DNA from: Clostridium cellulovorans 743B
GTDB taxonomy: Bacteria; Bacillota; Clostridia; Clostridiales; Clostridiaceae
Direction of reading: 5' to 3'
NCBI RefSeq assembly: GCF_000145275.1
Contig: NC_014393.1
Coordinates: 682,001-746,000, forward strand
Length of the DNA stretch: 64,000 bases
Numbering within the stretch: position 1 is the stretch's first letter; each line of letters starts with the position of its first letter. Of the stretch, positions 9,228 to 20,200 are shown piece by piece. The notes under the pieces were generated by a model. The model ran no database searches. It worked only from the letters and a program-made list of their open reading frames with translations, and had not been told where the DNA came from. The translations under genes and the position numbers were made by a program.

Positions 9228-10784
9228 TCAAGTTAAAGTTAATGTATCCAATTCTTCAATGATTTCTTGTTCAACCAAATCTATATTAGTTTTACCTATA
9301 TAGCCAAAGTTAAGGTTATTAGTTCTAATGAAATTTATAGCTTTGTAATAAGTAGAATGATTCATGAATCCTGTATAGAAAAATATATAATAATAGTTTG
9401 CAAGAATTGATGGATCGAAGCTTTCATTAAAGCCATTTAAAGTTCTGATTTCTGGGTATTTATCTCTAAATTTTCTTCTCCATTCTTTAGTGCCACCTAT
9501 AATGATGAGTTTTTTATCAGCTATGAGTTCTTTAAAGTTTCTTGATTCATTTAAGAAAATATAGTGTTTTTTTTCTTGGAAAATATATTCTCTTAATCTG
9601 TAAAGCTCAGATTTGTATATAGTATCTTCTTTTAAATCTTTTTCTAGAGCGCTGATTTTACTTTTGAAAATATTTAATTCTTGCAGATGAAATTTATTTA
9701 ACCTAGTAAGTTCATCCTTAAGATTTTTATCAAAGGCTAGTTTTTCACTTTCAAGAAGTATAATCTTTTTCGATAGTTCTTTGTTTTCTAAAGTAAGTTT
9801 GTTATTAACTTCATTAAGATTATCTATTTCAAAGGATAAAGTTTCTTGATTAGATTCAAAATATAGAAGCTTATTTTTTTTATATTCGTTAATTAAGCAT
9901 TTAATAAACACTCCAGAAACTATGGAAAAAAGCAATAGTGAATCATCTATTGATTGGTTATGGTTTTTTATATAAGCTAAAAGAATTTCATCTATGTTAA
10001 TAAATTGATAATCAGAAAAAAGATGATTTATATCAAATTTGTTTATTGTAAACAAATTATTTAAGGTTTCTCCATAGGAAACTAAAGATGGATTGCTGTT
10101 AGTTAATATATCTTTATAATTGGAAATTTTGCCATAGTTATTTTTAAGATAATCTTTTAATTCTTGAATCTTAGCTTTATGCAATTCTATTTCCTTGGAA
10201 ACATCCTTGTTAATAGGTGCTGAAGTTTCAAAAAACTGCATATCATCTATAATCGATTGGATAAAGCCAATATCTACAGCTTCCATAGAACGATATATAG
10301 AAAAATAAAAATATATTGCTTCATCAAGTCTAAATTCAATACTCCTGGTGAATTCATCCATCTTATTATATCGTGATATAAGAGGTCTTTTATCATGATT
10401 TTTAACAGCACTATATATAGAAGGATAATTTTTTCTTAGCAATTTTATTATATTATTTCTTAAAATATAATCATTTTCTGCTACTAAAAGAACTCCAAGA
10501 ACTTTTCGACATTCTAATTCTTGTTCAAGAGTTCCAAATGTTAATATGATATGGTTAACACAACTGGACTTTTTAGTTTCTAGGTAATATTTTTCTTTAT
10601 CTTTAGTGTATATGCGATTAATAGCTCTCTTCATAGTAGTATTTCGAACTATCGCTATTGAAATATTAGCTAAAATATAATTTCTGAGGCTTTCAGGAGG
10701 TAAATTTATTTTTTCTCCAATAATTTCAGAAAAGTTATTTATGTTTAAGTACATAGTATTTACATCTAGCCTTGAAGTGTCCAT
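9228..10784 (-). CDS. DUF2325-domain coiled-coil protein
   Basis: Function unknown; 518 residues, no signal peptide or membrane helix. The N-terminal ~290 residues are alpha-helical without a motif I recognise. A coiled coil follows at about 305-405 (heptad-rich NEVNNKLTLENKELSKKI). The C-terminal ~90 residues match DUF2325: KKLIIIGGTKEWRRKFRDKY, then YYYIFFYTGFMNHSTYYK and an aromatic/glycine end. The domain has a Rossmann-like look (strand, GG loop, helix). The start has GGAGG nine bases upstream. It is monocistronic and lies next to the rhs locus on the other strand; I have no evidence that it belongs to that system. Confidence 0.72.
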   Translation of the reverse strand: MDTSRLDVNTMYLNINNFSEIIGEKINLPPESLRNYILANISIAIVRNTTMKRAINRIYTKDKEKYYLETKKSSCVNHIILTFGTLEQELECRKVLGVLLVAENDYILRNNIIKLLRKNYPSIYSAVKNHDKRPLISRYNKMDEFTRSIEFRLDEAIYFYFSIYRSMEAVDIGFIQSIIDDMQFFETSAPINKDVSKEIELHKAKIQELKDYLKNNYGKISNYKDILTNSNPSLVSYGETLNNLFTINKFDINHLFSDYQFINIDEILLAYIKNHNQSIDDSLLLFSIVSGVFIKCLINEYKKNKLLYFESNQETLSFEIDNLNEVNNKLTLENKELSKKIILLESEKLAFDKNLKDELTRLNKFHLQELNIFKSKISALEKDLKEDTIYKSELYRLREYIFQEKKHYIFLNESRNFKELIADKKLIIIGGTKEWRRKFRDKYPEIRTLNGFNESFDPSILANYYYIFFYTGFMNHSTYYKAINFIRTNNLNFGYIGKTNIDLVEQEIIEELDTLTLT

Positions 10785-11294
10785 ATAGAATTACCTCCAT
10801 TCTCGTAGCCCTTGGATTCATATGACAAAAGTAAAGTATATATGAAGGATAAAATCATTGTAAATTATGAAACTTATCTAATTGAAATTTCAATTAGACA
10901 GAAACAAACTATTTAGATATTATTATATTGCTTATAATTGGATATTACAACGAAAAGAAGCTTATAAGGTGAAAAATGTAGATTATGCATAAGGAGAATG
11001 ATGAATATGGGGTAGGTGTATAGAAAAAAATTCAATATTTTCATTGTTATCTGATAAGAACTAAAGTTAAATTCAAAATAAAATACTAATTGAGGAATTT
11101 TTTAAAAGAACTTATAATACAATGGGGAAATATAAAAAATAACACAAGAAAAATGGAAAGATTGTCAATTGATATTAAGATGGTTTTATAATTTTTACTA
11201 TAGGCTAATTAAATGAAATATATATTTGAAATTATAAATGAGCAAAACGGCTATTGTCAGTTGCAATCAAACATGTAATAACAAGGGAGGAACT
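10785..11294. other. Intergenic region upstream of the rhs gene
   Basis: About 510 bp with no supportable gene. It includes a perfect 22-bp palindrome at 10877-10898 (arm TCTAATTGAAA). The sequence is AT-rich enough that no single promoter stands out. The rhs ribosome binding site GGGAGG is at 11285-11290. Confidence 0.5.
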
Positions 11295-14200
11295 ATGAAA
11301 AAATTTAAAAGATTTATTGCTTTTTTTCTGATTTTTAGTATTATATTTACTCAAAATCAACAAATACTAGTGGATACTTTTAAAAATGTAGATCTTGATA
11401 TTAATTTAGGTGTTTTGTCTAATATCACATTACCTACGATACCTACTAGTGAAAAGACGACCACAACACAAAATAGAGATATTCCAAATCTAGAGCAAAT
11501 GCACACTTTAGAGTTGGAGGAATTAAATAATTTAACAACAGAAAATCAAAGTATTACAATGGAAAAACAAAATCTGTTGAGTTTTCAAACACCTAGTATT
11601 ATAGAAGTTAGAAGTATAAATGATAGTACTAACTTAATTAATTGGACCTATGAAGAGGATTTTGAGTATCAATTAGAAGTTGATGGACAAATTGTGGATT
11701 TAAAATCAGTTAAAGGGTATGTGCATAACTTCGACTCTAACAACAAAACTCATATATATAGGATAAGGAGTAAATCACAAGAACAGTTTAGTCAATGGAG
11801 TGAAGCTGTTACTAAGGCAACAGAGCCAGGAAAAACTTTGACTGATTCTGTTTTACCAATAGATCGAAATCTTTTAAAACGTAGAATACCAACAGCGACT
11901 AACCCGATTGTAGCACTTACAGATACAATAAGTGAACCTTCAGTTCAATATGAGGTACATGTAAAAGGTGCTCCATTAAGCGACTGGCAGAATAGTAAGG
12001 ATGGTAGATTAATAGTAACTAATGGAATTGATGCTATAAAAGTTAGCTTACTGAGTCCCCCATCTGGTTTAAAAATAAAGTATAGAGTTTATTCTGAGAA
12101 TGGAACATGGCAACCATGGACATATGATGGCGGGATATGTGGAATTTACGGAAAAAACATACAAATGATAGAAATGAAGCTTGAGGGAATAACTACAAGT
12201 TTTTCAATAGGATATATACTTACTAATAATGCAAATCAAGAGTCGTTTCCACTTGAAATGGATGGTGAAACATCTGGGACAATGGGAACAAATTCAGGGA
12301 TTTTCCTAGCGTGCTTAGTGAATAACAATGATTCAAAAGTTGAAGTTATTGATAAAGATACTACTTGGAAAAAAAGTGAAGGACCACATATAATAGATGG
12401 AATAGTACGTGTAGAGCCAGGAGTAACATTGACTATAGAACCAGGAACAAAAGTTATATTTCAAAAATATAAGTATAGAGAAAATGGTTTATATATAAAT
12501 GGTAAAGTTATTATGGAAGGTACACCATCAGAAAAAATACAGTTTAGCAGTATGGTTGATGGCCAAGCTGTATCAACAGACCAGTATTATTTTAGAGGTA
12601 TATATGTACTTCCAACTGGTGAGATAAAAGCATCTTATGTAGATATGGAACTAGATCGTAAAGACAATTATATATTGGTAAATGGAGATGTTAGTTTTAA
12701 TTATTGTAATTTCAATTGCGTAGGAGATAGTGGTATAGATTGGAATTATGTTATATATGCTAAGGTAGAAAGAGAAAAAGTATTAAATGTTAGTAATTGT
12801 ACTTTTTCTAATGCGGGTCAAGGGATTGGATTAGGAGATAGTTTTGGTGAAGTAAACATAACAAATAATTCTTTTTCAAATACAATACGAGACTCCATAC
12901 AGGTAGGTATTAGTGACTACGAGACTTATAGTGTGTTGGCTAATATAAAGGCAAATACTATAGTTGGAGGAAAAAATGGCATAAGCCTTAAAGGGATTCG
13001 TAGTAACATTGTTAACATTAAAGTAACTGATAATGTAATAAAAAATTGCAGTGAAACAGGGGTATATATAGAGGAGTATCTTGGAAGTTTAACTTTTCAA
13101 AGGAACACGATTTCAGGAGTAGATACAAATAGAGTAAAGGAATTATCTGGTCCTATAGTTGTTAAAGTTGAAAAATTAGGAACTAATTTTTCGTCGGTAA
13201 TATCTGCAGTAAATCCAAAAGATGTTGCGTTAAAAAATACATTATCAGGAAATAACTTTGATGCTATAGTTCTTAATGGTACTATAAACGAAAATTCAAG
13301 ACTGTTTAATGGTACTAATCGTTATTTAGTAAGATCATATTTAGATATTAGTAAAGATAAAACTTTAAGTATAGAAGATGGTACAATAATTCATTTAAGA
13401 GGAGAAGTTGTTGTATATGGGTGCATTAGGTCTGAGGGGAAAGCTAATAATCAGATAGTGTTTACTTCTGTTAATTCTGAATATACTCTTCCATATAAAC
13501 CGACTTCAGATCCAGCACAAAAAATAATGGATGACTTTTTTCCTTGGATTAACATAAGAAATAGTGGGAGTTTCCTAGGACTTAACACAGTTATAAATCG
13601 TGGAGGAGGACCTAGAAAAGCTGGTGGACCAGGATACTGTAGCATAAATTTAGATGGGAAGTTGACTCTCATAAATTCTTCAGTATTCAACTCAACAAAT
13701 GCAGGAATAGATGCATTTAAAGATAACGAGAGTACGGAACCTAGCGATCTTACAATTATTAATTGTAGTATTACTCATAATATGGGGCACGGAATTTGGA
13801 TAGGCCATATACCTGCAACTATAATAAATAGTGATATTCACCAGAATGATAGTGGCATAGTTACTTTTGCGGATGATACAGTTATAGCTGGTAATTCTTT
13901 TGTTGGAAATAGAACTAGTGCAGTTAATTATTGGAATGATACTAAAGACAAGTATATAGATTTAAGAAATAACTATTGGGGAGCTTCTGATGGACCATAT
14001 GCAACAGATACAGGCGGAGGTGCGTGGGAAGGAAAAGGTCAAAAGGTCAACGTATATCCTGGTTATGCAGTAGTTTATCCCTTCTTAAAGACTCCGAGTG
14101 ATTGTGTACCAGTAGGGGATCTAAATAATTATGTAAGATCTGTGCAACTAAGAGATCAGAAATGGTTTGGCTCTCAAGGTGTTAGTGTGGCTACAGGTAA

Positions 14201-17200
14201 TTATTGCAAGACTTTTATGGATATGGAGGATTGTTTTCCTAATTTAGGACTAAGCTTAAGCCATACCTATAATTCAAAGGATGAAACAGTATCAATCTTA
14301 GGTAAAGGCTGGCGTTTAAGTTTACAAGGAGAAATATCAGACTTTAGTAGTTCTGCAGGTACAGCTATGAAAAAAGTAGTTCTACCTTCAGGTGAAACTC
14401 AGACTTTTACAGTAAACAGCAATGGAACCTTTACAGCTAATGATTCTAGAAATACATTAACTAAGGCTGGGGACACATTTACTCTTACTAATAAAGAGCA
14501 GATGCAATATTTATTTAATTCTTCAGGAAAGTTATACTGTGTTAAAGATAAAAATGGAAATGCAGTAAATATTGCTTATGATAATGGGAAAATAGATAGA
14601 GTATATGATGAAACAAATAAAAGTTTCAAGTTGACTTATGATGCAGCAACTGGGTATATAGATAAAATAACTGAAAGCTTCGGAACTGTAACAGGAAGAA
14701 TTGTTGATTTTAACTATGATTCAAGTAAAAGATTAAGTAGTGTAACAGATGCATCAGGAAATGTAACAAATTATGTTTATAGTGGTATAGGGTTGCTTCA
14801 AGATACAAAAAGCGGTGAAGGTGCTTTACTAGAGCGAATAATATATACCCTCGATGGAGGAAGCTATAAAGTTAGACAAAAAATAGATAACTATGGTAAT
14901 AGCTTTACCTATAAATATGATGATTTTGTTAATAGAACTATTGTAACGGAGAGTAATGGTTGGGTTAAGGAGTATTGGTGTGATTCGTATGGATATCCAA
15001 CAGTAACTATTTATCCTGATAGATCAACGGAAAACAAAGAATATTACCTTGATGCATCTGGTGAGAATAAATATGGTGAAATAAAAGCCTCTATGGATAT
15101 CTATGGTAATAGAACTGAATATATCAGAGATGGAAGAGGAAATGTTACAAAGCAAATTAATCCTGATGAAAGTGAAAAGAATTTTGCATATGATGATAAA
15201 AACAATTTAATAAAAGAAGTAAATGAAGATGGGAATGTAACATACTATTGTTATGATGCAAATAAGATAAATCTAATACAAAAGGTACAACCTTTAAATG
15301 GAACGGATCCTTTGGTTAACCCTTTAGATGAAACTAAGTTTGCGATAACTAGTTATGAATACTACTCAGAAACTGAAAGAGTTCAAAATGGTTACAAAGT
15401 AAAAGGAAGTCTTAAGACAGAAAAGACACCACTAGGTAACACTACAACATTTAAATATGATGCAAACGGCAATAAAACTGTTGTTACTGATGGATTTGGT
15501 AATAATACTGTATATACCTATGATTCATATAATAATGAAGCTTCCATGACAACATCAGAGGGATATAAAACGACATATGTTTATGATATGAATGGAAGGT
15601 TGGAGAAAGCTACTCTTCATGGAGGAGAAGTTACAAGAACTGTATATGACAATGAAGGGCAGAAACTTAAGGAGATAACACCTAATATATATGATGCAGC
15701 TCTTGATAACATTGATGCACATACCTATAGTGGAGAGCATGGTACTAGATTTACCTACTATTATAATGGAAAAGTTGCCACTGCTACTGATGCAATGGGT
15801 AATACAACTAGATACTATTATGATAAGTATGGAAATGTTAGCAAGGAAATAAAGCCAAATAAATCAGTGTACCTTTATCAGTATGATTGCCATAATAGGC
15901 CTATAAAAACAACTTTTAAAGAAAGCGATGCAAGTACTACAGAAATCTTAATAGAAGAGTTTAACTATTCTCTATCTTATGATAGAACATTGGAAAGTAA
16001 CGTATTAATCAAGTCTCATAAGCAATATATTGATAATACTAACACAGTTACATCTATATTAAAATTCGACTATGCGAATAGGCTAGTTAAGGTTAAAAAT
16101 TCAGATGGAACGGAAATAAGTACAAAATATACTCCAAGTGGTTTGAAATTAATTGAAAAAGATGAAGATAGTAATGAAACTTTATACAATTATGATGCTT
16201 TAGGGAGATTAATCAAAAAATGGACGCCTATTTCAGAAAATGACGATGTAACATATTATTCATATTCTGGTTTTCAATATGATAAGGATGGCAACAAGAA
16301 AGTTGAGTGGACTGGTAAAAATCTAGTCGAGTATGGAGTTTCTGTCAGTATTTTAGACCCGAATGCTATTAAACTTACTTATGACTATTATAAGGATGGA
16401 AAAGTACAATCAAAAGTAGACAATGAGGGCAGAAGAACCGATTATGAGTACAGTAAGGATAGAGTACTTACAAAAGAAACAGTATTCTTAACTTATGGTG
16501 GAAAATATGAAATAACAGAATACCGAAATAACTATTTAGGTAAACCAATAAAGACTCTAGTTAAAACTGCAAAGCAAGACATAATTGGTAATAGTATTAC
16601 AGATTCTGCATTAAGCAATATGTGGACTACCTATGAGTATGATAAAAATGGTAACCTTAAAAATGTGAAAAACTACGGAGTTGTAGATGGAACTGATATT
16701 TTATCAACAACACCAGTTTTAAATGTTACAAGCTACGAGTACGACAATTTAAATAGAGAGACAAAACAAACGAAACAAGCAAAAAATACTGCAGGAAATG
16801 ATACAACTATATTTACATCAAAGAATTATAGTTGGGATGGAAAAGTTCTTAATTCAAGGGATGGCAATGGGCGAGTAACTACAAACACTTATGATTTAAG
16901 AGGAAGACTTGTAAAAGTTAGAGATCCAAAAGGACAATATACTCTTTTCACCTATGACTATCTTGGAAGAGTTCTTTCAAAGACTATATCAAGGCTCAAT
17001 GAGGACTATAATTCTTATATTCAAAAATTTAATGCAGCTATCAACACGACTCCTGATAGTCCTAATTGGGATCCAGAATATGACTTTAACAAAGATAATG
17101 TAGTAGATTTGTATGATAATGTAATTATCAATAGAGAAAATATTGATAAAACTCTATTTGAATATGATGATATGGGTAGGGTTATAAGAGAAATTAAATC

Positions 17201-20200
17201 TAGTAGAAACCCTAATACCTTAGCTTGGGATAATGTTACTACAAAGGCTTATAAGTATGATAATCAAGGCAATGTCATTAAAGAGTTAGATGCACTTGGT
17301 TATGAGCAAGGTTCTGGAGCAACACCAGCGGAGAAAATAGAAAATGGATATGGAACAGAATACACATATAACTTACTGAATAAACAAACTTCTGTTTTAA
17401 CACCAGCTTCAAAGGATAAAGGACTAGCTTTCAATTCAAAATATGAATATGATGGTTTAGGAAGAGTAGTTAAAGATATTAGTGCAAATCAAGGAAGTTA
17501 TACTTATGAATATAACAATTCTGGTAAGCTAACAAAGACTACTTTAAACAAGAAGGATGGCAGCCAATTAGTAATAAAAACAAATCAATATGATTTAGGA
17601 GATAATCTTATATCAGAAAAGGATGCCAAAGGTATTGAAACAAAGTATGAGTATAATTTACTAGGAAAGATAAGAAAAGTTACAACAGCTTCCGATGCAA
17701 CTATTAATGCTAATACTATACAATATCAATATGATATATATGGAAATCAAGCTTTAAGCCAAGAAAGTAGCGGAAGAGTTGATTTAACTGAGTATGATAA
17801 CGCTGGAAGAAAGATTCATGAGAAAACTCAAAAAAGTGATGGAACTCAAGTAATAGAGAAGTTCTACTTTAATGACGGAAATGGCAATGTAGTAGCCTTT
17901 ATAGATGGAAATGGCAATAAGACTACAAGCACTTATGATGAACAAAACAAAATCACATCAAAGAGGATTAATGTAACTTATGTAGATGGTTCAACTAAAG
18001 AAAATAGAATCACATATGAATATGATATATTTGGACAACTTATATCTGAAACTGACCCTTTGGGCAATGTATTAAAATATAAATATGATGCGTTTGGAAG
18101 AGTTATTGACAAAAGAGATGCTTATAATAAAGTTATACAAATCCTAACTTATAATGCAAACGGAAGTCAAAAAGAATCTTTTGATGCGTTAAATAATGAG
18201 ATAACTTATATTTACGATAAGGATAAGAGACTCATAAAAAGCATAAACGGAGATGAGGCTACAGGAACAATTGCCGCTGAACAAGTTTATGATGAACGTA
18301 ATAATGTCATTGAGAAAAGAGATGGCAATGGAAATTCCACTAAATATCAATATGATGAGTTAAACAAGTTAAAATCTGTTACAAATGCTTTAGGTCAAGT
18401 AACCTCATATACATATGATGATAATGGTAATATGGAGACGATGACAGATGGAAATGGTAATGTTACTTATTATGAATACAACTGTGCAAATAAACCTATA
18501 AAAATTAAAACGCTTAAAAAAGATATTACAACTAATGTAAGTGGAAATACAGTTGATCTTAGCACAGCTAATCTATCTGAAGGTTATACTTACTATGTAG
18601 ATGGTAATATTAAAACAAGAACTAGTAAAAACACAGATGTAACAACCTATACTTATGATATTTACGGAAGAAAGCTAACCGAGGTTATAGGAAGTATAAA
18701 TAATAGTTATACCTATGATAAAAATGATAACTTGCTTACTGTAAAAGATTCAACTGGAACAACTACAAGAACTTACGATGCGTTAAACAGAACAATTACA
18801 AAGGATGTTCCAAATGGAGGTACGACTAAATATCTATATGATAGTACAAATGGAGTTGATCCAGGCTGTTATGCAGAAGTTAGTACCGATGCTAAAGGTT
18901 TTGTAACTACGAAAATCTTTGATAAAGCAAAACGATTATACAAGGTAACTGAAAGTGGAAATACTACCACTTATAATTATTATGACAACGGAAATAGACA
19001 AGAAGTAATCTATCCAAACGGTAGCAAAGAAGTTTATTACTATAATAAAAATAACACTTTAGCAAAGCTTGAAAACAAAAATCCAAACGGGTCCATAGCA
19101 GAAAGTTTTGTTTATGAATATGATAATTCAGGAAACATAACTGCTAAAGTTGATAAAAAAGGGAAAACTATTTATACCTATGATAGGTTAAATAGAGTAG
19201 AAACTACCACTGAACAAGACGGTAAGATAACAACTTATAAATATGATAATGCTGGAAATAGAACTTCTATGTCAGCGGTATTTGGAAGCAATGTAGAAAC
19301 TACTGAATACTATTATGATAGCCTTAATAGATTAAGATATAGCCATCAATTGTTAACAGGTATTCAAGATTCAGGAGTTGCTTTAACAGCAGAAAAGCAA
19401 AATAGTAAATATGATTATGATGAAAATGGAAATCAGATCAAGGTTACAGAGACTAGTTATGACTCAACTAAGCAACAAAATGTTGTAAAAGAAACTATAA
19501 ATAAGTATGATAAGTTAAATCAATTAATTGAGACAACTACAAAGGATGGAGTAGTTGTAAAAAACGCTTATAATGCTGAAGGATATAGAGTTGCTAAGGA
19601 TGTAAATGGAGTTAAGACCAACTTTGTTTATGAAGGAGATAAGGTAGTACTTGAACTAGATGCATCAGGAAATGAAAAAGGCAGAAATATATATGGAGAA
19701 AACCTTATAAGTAGAAATGCTGATGGACAAAAAGTGTACTATCTATATAATGGGCATAGTGATGTAACCACCTTAACCAATGAGGCAGGAGCAATAATTG
19801 GTACTTACTATTATGATGAGTTTGGAGCAGTTGAAGAAAGCACTGGAACTGTAGATAATCCATTCTTATATGCTGGATATAGATATGATAAAGAAACAGG
19901 AAATTACTATCTAAACAGCAGAATGTATGACCCAGTTACAGCTAGATTTTTGCAAGAAGATACTTATAGAGGAAGTTATAATGATCCACTAAGTTTAAAT
20001 TTGTATACTTATTGTTATAATAATCCTTTAATATATGATGATCCAACTGGACATTGGCTTCATATAGCAATCGGCGCATTAGTAGGAGCTGTAGCAGGAG
20101 TCGCTATAAACGCAGTTAGTGATTATTTAGATGATGGTAAGTTTAATAAAGGTTGGAAGTCTTATGCAGGGGCAGCTGTAGAAGGAGCGATAACAGGAGG

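Noticed and set aside
11238..11294. Upstream start for the Rhs gene
   Set aside because: The 19 extra codons have no ribosome site and would put a polar stretch before the signal segment; the ATG at 11295 follows GGGAGG.
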